Source: Karalla daura (lineage: Eukaryota > Chordata > Actinopteri > Chaetodontiformes > Leiognathidae). Taken from it: a stretch of DNA of 64,000 nt. Numbering within the stretch: the first letter of the stretch is position 1; each line of letters begins with the position of its first letter. This document shows positions 36,393 to 49,492 of this stretch, piece by piece. The position numbers were made by a program, and so were the translations under genes. The stretch lies in assembly GCA_029224185.1 (NCBI GenBank), contig CM055191.1, positions 26,357,805 to 26,421,804 of the forward strand. The letters run 5' to 3'. The notes beneath the pieces were generated by a model. That model saw only the letters and a list, made by a program, of their open reading frames with translations, was not told where the DNA came from and searched no databases.

Positions 36393-37162
36393 GACGCGAA
36401 TTGGTGTGTTTACTATGAAAACTGTGGCCACAGTCGCGAGGAGAAGTGTAAGGTTTAACATTGATGGCAGCGGTGGGAAAATGAATGGGGCTTATGGAGA
36501 GAAGAGGCTGCACTGGGCAGACGGTGAGGCTGGTTGTATAAATTTCACAAGGCGCACGGGTTTATGGCCTGCCCCGCATGAGAGAGCACCAACGTTACTA
36601 CAAAACTGGAAAAAAACATTTTTCTGCTGCTTAAGGTGTGGCTGGGAGCAGCGTGAAAAGAGTGAAACGAGAGCTGATTTTTCAGCGATCCCGCATGTCG
36701 GCCCGGTGCAAAGAAGAGATTGGACATGCCCAATGCTGAGGGGGCCATTTCCCACTCTGGGAGTCTCCCAAAGCCTGTGCCATCTGCTGGGGTGCATTGA
36801 AGCTGGACGCCTGATCACTTTGTATTATCATGTCAGCAGAGGAGACATTGGAGCAGGTACCTGAGCACATGGTCGCCGAGAACAGGCGCTGCTGAAAAAC
36901 CATGCAACCGATCAGTGTGCAACTCGCTACACAAACACACCTCCAGTTTCTTGAATTTTTGAAATAAAAATGAAGTTTCAAAGTCAAAGTATGGCAACGT
37001 TGCAAATGTTTGTTTGTGGAGTTCTGTTTTTCCCATTCATTCTTATGGGAAAAAGCCAAATTGGCCAAGTGATAAACATTTGGCTCTATGGAGAAAACGC
37101 TTTCACCAATCTGGAATATGAGCTCACTGTCACACCGTAGGGGAGAGTCTCCAGAACGCTCT
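36393..37162 (+). repeat. Monomer m49 (U3, = m15)
   Basis: H4-M1a-T2 with TATAAA at 36537 and aaccgatcag. Register resumes here at the 25,802-bp shift. Confidence 0.96.
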
Positions 37163-37933
37163 GACGCGATTTGGTGTGTGTACTACTAAATCTGTGGCGA
37201 GAGCTGCGAGGAGAAGTGTAAGGTTGAACATTGATGGCAGCGGTGGGAAAATGAATGGGAGCTTATGGAGAGAAGAGGCTGCACTGGGCAGACGGTGAGG
37301 CTGGTCGTTTAAATTTCACAAGGCGCACGGGTTTATGGCCTGCCCCGCATGAGAGAGCACCAACGTTACTACAAAACTGGAAAAAAACATTTTTCTGCTG
37401 CTTAAGGTGTGGCTGGGAGCAGCGTGAAAAGAGCGAAACGAGAGCTGATTTTTCAGCGATCCCGCATGTCGGCCCGGTGCTAAGAAGAGATTGGACATGC
37501 CCAATGCTGAGGGGGCCATTTCCCACTCTGGGAGTCTCCCAAAGCCTGTGCCATCTGCTGGGGTGCATTGAAGCTGGACGCCTGATCACTTTGTATTATC
37601 ATGTCAGCAGAGGAGACATTGGAGCAGGTACCTGAGCACATGGTCGCCGAGAACAGGCGCTGCTGAAAAACCATACAACCTATCAGCGTGAAACTTGCTA
37701 CACAAACACACCACAAGATTCTTCAATTTTTGAAATGAAAATGAAGTTTCAAAGTCAAAGTATGGCAACGTTGCGAATGTTTGTTTGTGGAGTTCTGTTT
37801 TTCCCATTCATTCTCATGGGAAAAAGCCAAATTGGCCAAGTGATAAACATTTGGCTCGATGGAGACAACGCTTTCACCAATCTGGAATATGAGCTCACTG
37901 TCACACCGCAGGGGAGAGTCTCCAGAACGCCCT
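37163..37933 (+). repeat. Monomer m50 (U3, = m16)
   Basis: H1 (gtggcgagagc)-M1-T1b with ggctcgatgg. Confidence 0.96.
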
Positions 37934-38704
37934 GACGCGAATTGGTGTGTTTACTATGAAAACTGTGGCCACAGTCGCGAGGAGAAGTGTAAGGTTTAAC
38001 ATTGATGGCAGCGGTGGGAAAATGAATGGGGGCTTATGGAGAGAAGAGGCTGCACTGGGCAGACGGTGAGGCTGGTCATTTAAATTTCACAAGGCGCACG
38101 GGTTTATGGCCTGCCCTGCATGAGAGAGCACCAACGTTACTACAAAACTGGAAAAAAACATTTTTCTGCTGCTTAAGGTGTGGCTGGGAGCAGCGTGAAA
38201 AGAGTGAAACGAGAGCTGATTTTTCAGCGATCCCGCATGTCGGCCCGGTGCTAAGAAGAGATTGGACATGCCCAATGCTGAGGGGGCCATTTCCCACTCT
38301 GGGAGTCTCCCAAAGCCTGTGCCATCTGCTGGGGTGCATTGAAGCTGGACGCCTGATCACTTTGTATTATCATGTCAGCAGAGGAGACATTGGAGCAGGT
38401 ACCTGAGCACATGGTCGCCGAGAACAGGCGCTGCTGAAAAACCATACAACCTATCAGCGTGCAACTTGCTACACAAACACACCACAAGATTCTTCAATTT
38501 TTGAAATGAAAATGAAGTTTCAAAGTCAAAGTATGGCAACGTTGCGAATGTTTGTTTGTAGAGTTCTGTTTTTCCCATTCATTCTTATGGGAAAAAGCCA
38601 AATTGGCCAAGTGATAAACATTTGGCTCTATGGAGACAACGCTTTCACCTATCTGGAATATGAGCTTACTGTCACGCCGTAGGGGAGAGTCTCCAGATTG
38701 CCCT
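37934..38704 (+). repeat. Monomer m51 (U3, = m17)
   Basis: H4 with five Gs, M1, T1b; ctggtcattt and tttgtagagttc. Confidence 0.96.
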
Positions 38705-39474
38705 GACACGATTTGGAGTGTCTACTATGAAAACTGTGGCCACAGTCGCGAGGAGTACTGTAACGTTCAACACCGATGGCAGCGGTGGGAAAATGAATGG
38801 GGGCTTATGGAGAGAAGAGGCTGCACTGGGCAGACGGTGAGGCTGGTCGTTTAAATTTCACAAGGCGCACGGGTTTATGGCCTGCCCCGCATGAGAGAGC
38901 ACCAACGTTACTACAAAACTGGAAAAAAACATTTTTCTGCTGCTTAAGGTGTGGCTGGGAGCAGCGTGAAAAGAGCGAAACGAGAGCTGATTTTTAAGCG
39001 ATCCCGCATGTCGCACGGGGCTATGAAGAGATTGGACATGCCCAATGCTGAGGGGGCCCTTTCCCACTCTGTGAGTCTCCCAGGGCCTGTGCCATCTGCT
39101 GGGGTGCATTGAAGCTGGACGCCTCATCACTTTGTATTATCATGTCAGCAGAGGAGACATTGGAGCAGGTACCTGAGCACATGGTCGCCGAGAACAGGCG
39201 CTGCTGATAAACCATGCAACCAATCAGTGTGCAACTCGCTACACAAACACACCTCCAGTTTCTTGAATTTTTGAAATAAAAATGAAGTTTCAAAGTCAAA
39301 GTATGGCAACGTTGCAAATGTTTGTTTGTGGAGTTCTGTTTTTCCCATTCATTCTTATGGGAAAAAGCCAAATTGGCCAAGTGATAAACATTTGGCTCTA
39401 TGGAGACAACGCTTTCACCTATCTGGAATATGAGCTTACTGTCACGCCGTAGGGGAGAGTCTCCAGATTGCCCT
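38705..39474 (+). repeat. Monomer m52 (U3, = m18)
   Basis: H3 (acgttcaacacc)-M2-T2 with ctctgtgagtc. Confidence 0.96.
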
Positions 39475-40245
39475 GACACGATTTGGAGTGTCTACTATGA
39501 AAACTGTGGCCACAGTCGCGAGGAGTACTGTAACGTTGAACACCAATGGCAGCGGTGGGAAAATGAATGGGGGCTTATGGAGAGAAGAGGCTACACTGGG
39601 CAGACGGTGAGGCTGGTCGTTTAAATTTCACAAGGCGCACGGGTTTATGGCCTGCCCCGCATGAGAGAGCACCAACGTTACTACAAAACTGGAAAAAAAC
39701 ATTTTTCTGCTGCTTAAGGTGTGGCTGGGAGCAGCATGAAAAGAGTGAAACGAGAGCTGATTTTTCAGCGATCCCGCATGTCGGCCCGGTGCAAAGAAGA
39801 GATTGGACATGCCCAATGCTGAGGGGGCCATTTCCCACTCTGGGAGTCTCCCAAAGCCTGTGCCATCTGCTGGGGTGCATTGAAGCTGGACGCCTGATCA
39901 CTTTGTATTATCATGTCAGCAGAGGAGACATTGGAGCAGGTACCTGAGCACATGGTCGCCGAGAACAGGCGCTGCTGAAAAACCATACAACCTATCAGCG
40001 TGCAACTTGCTACACAAACACACCACAAGATTCTTCAATTTTTGAAATGAAAATGAAGTTTCAAAGTCAAAGTATGGCAACGTTGCGAATGTTTGTTTGT
40101 GGAGTTCTGTTTTTCCCATTCATTCTTATGGGAAAAAGCCAAATTGGCCAAGTGATAAACATTTGGCTCTATGGAGACAACGCTTTCACCAATCTGGAAT
40201 ATGAGCTCACTGTCACACCGCAGTGGAGAGTCTCCAGATCGCCCT
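39475..40245 (+). repeat. Monomer m53 (U3, = m19)
   Basis: H3 (caccaatggc)-M1a-T1b with gcagcatgaaa and ccgcagtggag. Confidence 0.96.
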
Positions 40246-41015
40246 GACGCGAATTGGTGTGTTTACTATGAAAACTGTGGCCACAGTCGCGAGGAGAAGT
40301 GTAAGGTTTAACATTGATGGCAGCGGTGGGAAAATGAATGGGGCTTATGGAGAGAAGAGGCTGCACTGGGCAGACGGTGAGGCTGGTCGTTTAAATTTCA
40401 CAAGGCGCACGGGTTTATGGCCTGCCCCGCATGAGAGAGCACCAACGTTACTACAAAACTGGAAAAAAACATTTTTCTGCTGCTTAAGGTGTGGCTGGGA
40501 GCAGCGTGAAAAGAGTGAAACGAGAGCTGATTTTTCAGCGATCCCGCATGTCGGCCCGGTGCTAAGAAGAGATTGGACATGCCCAATGCTGAGGGGGCCA
40601 TTTCCCACTCTGGGAGTCTCCCAAAGCCTGTGCCATCTGCTGGGGTGCATTGAAGCTGGACGCCTGATCACTTTGTATTATCATGTCAGCAGAGGAGACA
40701 TTGGGGCAGGTCCCTGAGCACATGGTTGCCGAGAACAGGCGCTGCTGAAAAACCATACAACCTATCAGCGTGCAACTTGCTACACAAACACAACACAAGA
40801 TTCTTCAATTTTTTAAATGAAAATGAAGTTTCAAAGTCAAAGTATGGCAACGTTGCGAATGTTTGTTTGTGGAGTTCTGTTTTTCCCATTCATTCTTATG
40901 GGAAAAAGCCAAATTGGCCAAGTGATAAACATTTGGCTCTATGGAGACAACGCTTTCACCTATCTGGAATATGAGCTTACTGTCACGCCGTAGGGGAGAG
41001 TCTCCAGATTGCCCT
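40246..41015 (+). repeat. Monomer m54 (U3, = m20)
   Basis: H4-M1-T1a with caggtccctg and ttttttaaatg. Confidence 0.96.
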
Positions 41016-41786
41016 GACACGATTTGGAGTGTCTACTATGAAAACAGTGGCCACAGTCGCGAGGAGTACTGTAACGTTCAACACCGATGGCAGCGGTGGG
41101 AAAATGAATGGGAGCTTACGGAGAGAAGAGGCTGCACTGGGCAGACGGTGAGGCTGGTCGTTTAAATTTCACAAGGCGCACGGGTTTATGGCCTGCCCCG
41201 CATGAGAGAGCACCAACGTTACTACAAAACTGGAAAAAAACATTTTTCTGCTGCTTAGGGTGTGGCTGGGAGCAGCGTGAAAAGAGCGAAACGAGAGCTG
41301 ATTTTTCAGCGATCCCGCATGTCGGCCCGGTGCTAAGAAGAGATTGGACATGCCCAATGCTGAGGGGGCCATTTCCCACTCTTGGAGTCTCCCAAAGCCT
41401 GTGCCATCTGCTGGGGTGCATTGAAGCTGGACGCCTGATCACTTTGTATTATCATGTCAGCAGAGGAGACTTTGGAGCAGGTACCTGAGCACATGGTCGC
41501 CGAGAACAGGCGCTGCTGAAAAACCATGCAACCAATCAGTGTGCAACTCGCTACACAAACACACCTCCAGTTTCTTGAATTTTTGAAATAAAAATGAAGT
41601 TTCAAAGTCAAAGTATGGCAACGTTGCAAATGTTTGTTTGTGGAGTTCTGTTTTTCCCATTCATTCTTATGGGAAAAAGCCAAATTGGCCAAGTGATAAA
41701 CATTTGGCTCTATGGAGAAAACGCTTTCACCAATCTGGAATATGAGCTCACTGTCACACCGTAGGGGAGAGTCTCCAGAACGCTCT
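41016..41786 (+). repeat. Monomer m55 (U3, = m21)
   Basis: H3 (gaaaacagtgg)-M1-T2 with gagcttacgg and gagactttgg. Confidence 0.96.
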
Positions 41787-42557
41787 GACGCGATTTGGTG
41801 TGTGTACTACTAAATCTGTGGCCAGAGCTGCGAGGAGAAGTGTAAGGTTGAACATTGATGGCAGCGGTGGGAAAATGAATGGGAGCTTATGGAGAGAAGA
41901 GGCTGCACTGGGCAGACGGTGAGGCTGGTCGTTTAAATTTCACAAGGCGCACGGGTTTATGGCCTGCCCCGCATGAGAGAGCACCAACGTTACTACAAAA
42001 CTGGAAAAAAACATTTTTCTGCTGCTTAAGGTGTGGCTGGGAGCAGCGTGAAAAGAGCGAAACGAGAGCTGATTTTTAAGCGATCCCGCATGTCGGCCCG
42101 GTGCAAAGAAGAGATTGGACATGCCCAATGCTGAGGGGGCCATTTCCCACTCTGGGAGTCTCCCAAAGCCTGTGCCATCTGCTGGGGTGCATTGAAGCTG
42201 GACGCCTGATCACTTTGTATTATCATGTCAGCAGAGGAGACATTGGAGCAGGTACCTGAGCACATGGTCGCCGAGAACAGGCGCTGCTGAAAAACCAGAC
42301 AACCTATCAGCGTGCAACTTGCTACACAAACACACCACAAGATTCTTCAATTTTTGAAATGAAAATGAAGTTTCAAAGTCAAAGTTTGGCAACGTTGCGA
42401 ATGTTTGTTTGTGGAGTTCTGTTTTTCCCATTCATTCTTATGGGAAAAAGCCAAATTGGCCAAGTGATAAACATTTGGCTTTATGGAGACAACGCTTTCA
42501 CCAATCTGGAATATGAGCTCACTGTCACGCCGTAGGGGAGAGTCTCCAGATTGCCCT
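41787..42557 (+). repeat. Monomer m56 (U3, = m22)
   Basis: H1-M1a-T1b with aaccagacaacc and aaagtttggc. Confidence 0.96.
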
Positions 42558-43328
42558 GACACGATTTGGAGTGTCTACTATGAAAACTGTGGCCACAGTC
42601 GCGAGGAGTACTGTAACGTTGAACACCGATGGCAGCGGTGGGAAAATGAATGGGGGCTTATGGAGAGAAGAGGCTGCACTGGGCAGACAGTGAGGCTGGT
42701 CGTTTAAATTTCACAAGGCGCACGGGTTTATGGCCTGCCCCGCATGAGAGAGCACCAACGTTACTACAAAACTGGAAAAAAACATTTTTCTGCTGCTTAG
42801 GGTGTGGCTGGGAGCAGCGTGAAAAGAGTGAAACGAGAGCTGATTTTTCAGCGATCCCGCATGTCGGCCCGGTGCTAAGAAGAGATTGGACATGCCCAAT
42901 GCTGAGGGGGCCATTTCCCACTCTGGGAGTCTCCCAAAGCCTGTGCCATCTGCTGGGGTGCATTGAAGCTGGACGCCTGATCACTTTGTATTATCATGTC
43001 AGCAGAGGAGACATCGGGGCAGGTACCTGAGCACATGGTTGCCGAGAACAGGCGCTGCTGAAAAACCATACAACCTATCAGTGTGCAACTCGCTACACAA
43101 ACACACCTCCAGTTTCTTGAATTTTTGAAATAAAAATGAAGTTTCAAAGTCAAAGTATGGCAACGTTGCAAATGTTTGTTTGTGGAGTTCTGTTTTTCCC
43201 ATTCATTCTTATGGGAAAAAGCCAAATTGGCCAAGTGATAAACATTTGGCTCTATGGAGACAACGCTTTCACCTATCTGGAATATGAGCTTACTGTCACG
43301 CCGTAGGGGAGAGTCTCCAGATTGCCCT
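42558..43328 (+). repeat. Monomer m57 (U3, = m23)
   Basis: H3-M1 with the mosaic T1-to-T2 tail. Has gtgtctac where m23 has gtgtatac. Confidence 0.96.
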
Positions 43329-44099
43329 GACACGATTTGGAGTGTCTACTATGAAAACTGTGGCCACAGTCGCGAGGAGTACTGTAACGTTGAACACACG
43401 ATGGCAGCGGTGGGAAAATGAATGGGGGCTTATGGAGAGAAGAGGCTGCACTGGGCAGACGGTGAGGCTGGTCGTTTAAATTTCACAAGGCGCACGGGTT
43501 TATGGCCTGCCCCGCATGAGAGAGCACCAACGTTACTACAAAACTGGAAAAAAACATTTTTCTGCTGCTTAAGGTGTGGCTGGGAGCAGCGTGAAAAGAG
43601 CGAAACGAGAGCTGATTTTTAAGCGATCCCGCATGTCGCACGGGGCTATGAAGAGATTGGACATGCCCAATGCTGAGGGGGCCCTTTCCCACTCTGCGAG
43701 TCTCCCAGGGCCTGTGCCATCTGCTGGGGTGCATTGAAGCTGGACGCCTGATCACTTTGTATTATCATGTCAGCAGAGGAGACATTGGAGCAGGTACCTG
43801 AGCACATGGTCGCCGAGAACAGGCGCTGCTGATAAACCATGCAACCAATCAGTGTGCAACTCGCTACACAAACACACCTCCAGTTTCTTGAATTTTTGAA
43901 ATAAAAATGAAGTTTCAAAGTCAAAGTATGGCAACGTTGCAAATGTTTGTTTGTGGAGTTCTGTTTTTCCCATTCATTCTTATGGGAAAAAGCCAAATTG
44001 GCCAAGTGATAAACATTTGGCTCTATGGAGAAAACGCTTTCACCAATCTGGAATATGAGCTCACTGTCACATCGTAGGGGAGAGTCTCCAGAACGCTCT
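43329..44099 (+). repeat. Monomer m58 (U3, = m24)
   Basis: H3 with the 1-bp gain (gaacacacgatgg), M2, T2 ending catcgtagg. Confidence 0.96.
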
Positions 44100-44869
44100 G
44101 ACGCGATTTGGTGTGTGTACTACTAAATCTGTGGCCAGAGCTGCGAGGAGAAGTGTAAGGTTGAACATTGATGGCAGCGGTGGGAAAATGAATGGGAGCT
44201 TATGGAGAGAAGAGGCTGCACTGGGCAGACGGTGAGGCTGGTCGTTTAAATTTCACAAGGCGCACGGGTTTATGGCCTGCCCCGCATGAGAGAGCACCAA
44301 CGTTACTACAAAACTGGAAAAAAACATTTTTCTGCTGCTTAAGGTGTGGCTGGGAGCAGCGTGAAAAGAGCGAAACGAGAGCTGATTTTTAAGCGATCCC
44401 GCATGTCGCACGGGGCTATGAAGAGATTGGACATGCCCAATGCTGAGGGGGCCCTTTCCCACTCTGCGAGTCTCCCAGGGCCTGTGCCATCTGCTGGGGT
44501 GCATTGAAGCTGGACGCCTGATCACTTTGTATTATCATGTCAGCAGAGGACACATTGGAGCAGGTACCTGAGCACATGGTCGCCGAGAACAGGCGCTGCT
44601 GAAAAACCATACAACCAATCAGTGTGCAACTCGCTACACAAACACACCTCCAGTTTCTTGAATTTTTGAAATAAAAATGAAGTTTCAAAGTCAAAGTATG
44701 GCAACGTTGCAGATGTTTGTTTGTGGAGTTCTGTTGTTCCCATTCATTCTTATGGGAAAAAGCCAAATTGGCCAAGTGATAAACATTTGGCTCTATGGAG
44801 ACAACGCTTTCACCAATCTGGAATATGAGCTCACTGTCACACCATAGGGGAGAGTCTCCAGAACGCCCT
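44100..44869 (+). repeat. Monomer m59 (U3, = m25)
   Basis: H1-M2-T2 with gaggacac. Private g44736 interrupts the otherwise constant tttttccc. Confidence 0.96.
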
Positions 44870-45640
44870 GACGCAATTTGGTGTGTGTACTATGAAAACT
44901 GTGGCCACAGTCGCGAGGAGAAGTGTAAGGTTTAACATTGATGGCAGCGGTGGGAAAATGAATGGGGGCTTATGGAGAGAAGAGGCTGCACTGGGCAGAC
45001 GGTGAGGCTGGTCGTTTAAATTTCACAAGGCGCACGGGTTTATGGCCTGCCCCGCATGAGAGAGCACCAACGTTACTACAAAACTGGAAAAAAACATTTT
45101 TCTGCTGCTTAAGGTGTGGCTGGGAGCAGCGTGAAAAGAGCGAAACGAGAGCTGATTTTTCAGCGATCCCGCATGTCGGCCCGGTGCTAAGAAGAGATTG
45201 GACATGCCCAATGCTGAGGGGGCCATTTCCCACTCTTGGAGTCTCCCAAAGCCTGTGCCATCTGCTGGGGTGCATTGAAGCTGGACGCCTGATCACTTTG
45301 TATTATCATGTCAGCAGAGGAGACATTGGAGCAGGTACCTGAGCACATGGTCGCCGAGAACAGGCGCTGCTGAAAAACCATGCAACCAATCAGTGTGCAA
45401 CTCGCTACACAAACACACCTCCAGTTTCTTGAATTTTTGAAATAAAAATGAAGTTTCAAAGTCAAAGTATGGCAATGTTGCGAATGTTTGTTTGTGGAGT
45501 TCTGTTTTTCCCATTCATTCTTATGGGAAAAAGCCAAATTGGCCAAGTGATAAACATTTGGCTCTATGGAGAAAACGCTTTCACCAATCTGGAATATGAG
45601 CTCACTGTCACACCGTAGGGGAGAGTCTCCAGAACGCTCT
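44870..45640 (+). repeat. Monomer m60 (U3, = m26)
   Basis: H2 (gtac)-M1 (actcttgg)-T2 with gcaatgttgcgaatg (g45482, a in m26). Confidence 0.96.
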
Positions 45641-46410
45641 GACGCGATTTGGTGTGTGTACTACTAAATCTGTGGCCAGAGCTGCGAGGAGAAGTGTAAG
45701 GTTGAACATTGATGGCAGCGGTGGGAAAATGAATGGGAGCTTATGGAGAGAAGAGGCTGCACTGGGCAGACGGTGAGGCTGGTCGTTTAAATTTCACAAG
45801 GCGCACGGGTTTATGGCCTGCCCCGCATGAGAGAGCACCAACGTTACTACAAAACTGGAAAAAAACATTTTTCTGCTGCTTAAGGTGTGGCTGGGAGCAG
45901 CGTGAAAAGAGCGAAACGAGAGCTGATTTTTCAGCGATCCCGCATGTCGCACGGGGCTATGAAGAGATTGGACATGCCCAATGCTGAGGGGACCCTTTCC
46001 CACTCTGCGAGTCTCCCAGGGCCTGTGCCATCTGCTGGGGTGCATTGAAGCTGGACGCCTGATCACTTTGTATTATCATGTCAGCAGAGGAGACATTGGA
46101 GCAGGTACCTGAGCACATGGTCGCCGAGAACAGGCGCTGCTGATAAACCATGCAACCAATCAGTGTGCAACTCGCTACACAAACACACCTCCAGTTTCTT
46201 GAATTTTTGAAATAAAAATGAAGTTTCAAAGTCAAAGTATGGCAACGTTGCAAATGTTTGTTTGTGGAGTTCTGTTTTTCCCATTCATTCTTATGGGAAA
46301 AAGCCAAATTGGCCAAGTGATAAACATTTGGCTCTATGGAGAAAACGCTTTCACCAATCTGGAATATGAGCTCACTGTCACATCGTAGGGGAGAGTCTCC
46401 AGAACGCTCT
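45641..46410 (+). repeat. Monomer m61 (U3, = m27 except tail end)
   Basis: H1-M2 (ggggaccctttcc)-T2, but ending gagaaaacgc, catcgtagg, aacgctctg like m24/m58 rather than the m27 end. This is the switch point out of the ordered unit. Confidence 0.95.
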
Positions 46411-47180
46411 GACGCGATTTGGTGTGTGTACTACTAAATCTGTGGCCAGAGCTGCGAGGAGAAGTGTAAGGTTGAACATTGATGGCAGCGGTGGGAAAAT
46501 GAATGGGAGCTTATGGAGAGAAGAGGCTGCACTGGGCAGACGGTGAGGCTGGTCGTTTAAATTTCACAAGGCGCACGGGTTTATGGCCTGCCCCGCATGA
46601 GAGAGCACCAACGTTACTACAAAACTGGAAAAAAACATTTTTCTGCTGCTTAAGGTGTGGCTGGGAGCAGCGTGAAAAGAGCGAAACGAGAGCTGATTTT
46701 TAAGCGATCCCGCATGTCGCACGGGGCTATGAAGAGATTGGACATGCCCAATGCTGAGGGGGCCATTTCCCACTCTTGGAGTCTCCCAAAGCCTGTGCCA
46801 TCTGCTGGGGTGCATTGAAGCTGGACGCCTGATCACTTTGTATTATCATGTCAGCAGAGGAGACATTGGAGCAGGTACCTGAGCACATGGTCGCCGAGAA
46901 CAGGCGCTGCTGAAAAACCATGCAACCAATCAGTGTGCAACTCGCTACACAAACACACCTCCAGTTTCTTGAATTTTTGAAATAAAAATGAAGTTTCAAA
47001 GTCAAAGTATGGCAACGTTGCAAATGTTTGTTTGTGGAGTTCTGTTTTTCCCATTCATTCTTATGGGAAAAAGCCAAATTGGCCAAGTGATAAACATTTG
47101 GCTCTATGGAGACAACGCTTTCACCTATCTGGAATATGAGCTTACTGTCACGCCGTAGGGGAGAGTCTCCAGATTGCCCT
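46411..47180 (+). repeat. Monomer m62 (chimeric middle)
   Basis: H1-M2/1-T2: tcgcacggggctatgaag followed within about 60 bp by the M1-type ccatttcccactcttgg. Related m67, m77, m82-m84. Confidence 0.95.
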
Positions 47181-47951
47181 GACACGATTTGGAGTGTCTA
47201 CTATAAAAACTGTGGCCACAGTCGCGAGGAGTACTGTAACGTTGAACACCGATGGCAGCGGTGGGAAAATGAATGGGGGCTTATGGAGAGAAGAGGCTGC
47301 ACTGGGCAGACGGTGAGGCTGGTCGTTTAAATTTCACAAGGCGCACGGGTTAATGGCCTGCCCCGCATGAGAGAGCACCAACGTTACTACAAAACTGGAA
47401 AAAAACATTTTTCTGCTGCTTAGGGTGTGGCTGGGAGCAGCGTGAAAAGAGTGAAACGAGAGCTGATTTTTCAGCGATCCCGCATGTCGGCCCGGTGCTA
47501 AGAAGAGATTGGACATGCCCAATGCTGAGGGGGCCATTTCCCACTCTGGGAGTCTCCCAAAGCCTGTGCCATCTGCTGGGGTGCATTGAAGCTGGACGCC
47601 TGATCACTTTGTATTATCATGTCAGCAGAGGAGACATTGGGGCAGGTAACTGAGCACATGGTTGCCGAGAACAGGCCCTGCTGAAAAACCATACAACCTA
47701 TCAGCGTGCAACTTGCTACAGAAACACAACACAAGATTCTTCAATTTTTGAAATGAAAATGAAGTTTCAAAGTCAAAGTATGGCAACGTTGCGAATGTTT
47801 GTTTGTGGAGTTCTGTTTTTCCCATTCATTCTTATGGGAAAAAGCCAAATTGGCCAAGTGATAAACATTTGGCTCTATGGAGACAACGCTTTCACCAATC
47901 TGGAATATGAGCTCACTGTCACACCGTAGGGGAGAGTCTCCAGAACGCTCT
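47181..47951 (+). repeat. Monomer m63 (singleton)
   Basis: H3-M1-T1a with private ctataaaaac, gggttaatgg, caggtaactg (palindrome lost) and ctacagaaac. aggccctgctg is shared only with m72. Confidence 0.95.
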
Positions 47952-48722
47952 GACGCGATTTGGTGTGTGTACTACTAAATCTGTGGCCAGAGCTGCGAGG
48001 AGAAGTGTAAGGTTGAACATTGATGGCAGCGGTGGGAAAATGAATGGGAGCTTTTGGAGAGAAGAGGCTGCACTGGGCAGACGGTGAGGCTGGTCGTTTA
48101 AATTTCACAAGGCGCACGGGTTTATGGCCTGCCCCGCATGAGAGAGCACTAACGTTACTACAAAACTGGAAAAAAACATTTTTCTGCTGCTTAAGGTGTG
48201 GCTGGGAGCAGCGTGAAAAGAGCGAAACGAGAGCTGATTTTTCAGCGATCCCGCATGTTGGCCCGGTGCTAAGAAGAGATTGGACATGCCCAATGCTGAG
48301 GGGGCCATTTCCCACTCTGGGAGTCTCCCAAAGCCTGTGCCATCTGCTGGGGTGCATTGAAGCTGGACGCCTGATCACTTTGTATTATCATGTCAGCAGA
48401 GGAGACATTGGAGCAGGTACCTGAGCACATGGTCGCCGAGAACAGGCGCTGCTGATAAACCATGCAACCAATCAGTGTGCAACTCGCTACACAAACACAC
48501 CTCCAGTTTCTTGAATTTTTGAAATGAAAATGAAGTTTCAAAGTCAAAGTATGGCAACGTTGCAAATGTTTGTTTGTGGAGTTCTGTTTTTCCCATTCAT
48601 TCTTATGGGAAAAAGCCAAATTGGCCAAGTGATAAACATTTGGCTCTATGGAGAAAACGCTTTCACCAATCTGGAATATGAGCTCACTGTCACACCGTAG
48701 GGGAGAGTCTCCAGAACGCTCT
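47952..48722 (+). repeat. Monomer m64 (singleton)
   Basis: H1 with agcttttgg (part of H1f), M1 with catgttggcc, a T2 tail but gaaatgaaaatg. Private gagcactaacg. Confidence 0.95.
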
Positions 48723-49492
48723 GACGCGATTTGGTGTGTGTACTACTAAATCTGTGGCCAGAGCTGCGAGGAGAAGTGTAAGGTTGAACATTGATGGCAG
48801 CGGTGGGAAAATGAATGGGAGCTTATGGAGAGAAGAGGCTGCACTGGGCAGACGGTGAGGCTGGTCGTTTAAATTTCACAAGGCGCACGGGTTTATGGCC
48901 TGCCCCGCATGAGAGAGCACCAACGTTACTACAAAACTGGAAAAAAACATTTTTCTGCTGCTTAGGGTGTGGCTGGGAGCAGCGTGAAAAGAGCGAAACG
49001 AGAGCTGATTTTTAAGCGATCCCGCATGTCGCACGGGGCTATGAAGAGATTGGACATGCCCAATGCTGAGGGGGCCCTTTCCCACTCTGCGAGTCTCCCA
49101 GGGTCTGTGCCATCTGCTGGGGTGCATTGAAGCTGGACGCCTCATCACTTTGTATTATCATGTCAGCAGAGGAGACATTGGAGCAGGTACCTGAGCACAT
49201 GGTCGCCGAGAACAGGCGCTGCTGATAAACCATGCAACCAATCAGTGTGCAACTCGCTACACAAACACACCTCCAGTTTCTTGAATTTTTGAAATGAAAA
49301 TGAAGTTTCAAAGTCAAAGTATGGCAACGTTGCAAATGTTTGTTTGTGGAGTTCTGTTTTTCCCATTCATTCTTATGGGAAAAAGCCAAATTGGCCAAGT
49401 GATAAACATTTGGCTCTATGGAGACAACGCTTTCACCTATCTGGAATATGAGCTTACTGTCACGCCGTAGGGGAGAGTCTCCAGATTGCCCT
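48723..49492 (+). repeat. Monomer m65
   Basis: H1-M2-T2 with gcttaggg, cccagggtctg and gaaatgaaaatg. Resembles m12 crossed with m64's tail. Confidence 0.95.

Larger units (their letters stand above)
26575..46410 (+). repeat. Higher-order unit U3, 26 monomers, 19,836 bp
   Basis: Monomers m36-m45 match m4-m13 at a shift of 24,261 bp, and m49-m61 match m15-m27 at a shift of 25,802 bp. The change of 1,541 bp equals two monomers and falls in m46-m48. The end of m61 differs from m27: it has gagaaaacgc and catcgtagg and leads into a non-H1f monomer, so the ordered unit stops here. Confidence 0.83.

Noticed and set aside
47875..48378. 167-codon minus-strand open frame, the longest in the window
   Set aside because: It is the complement of the same repeat, varies in length from 65 to 167 codons between monomers and has no recognisable domain.
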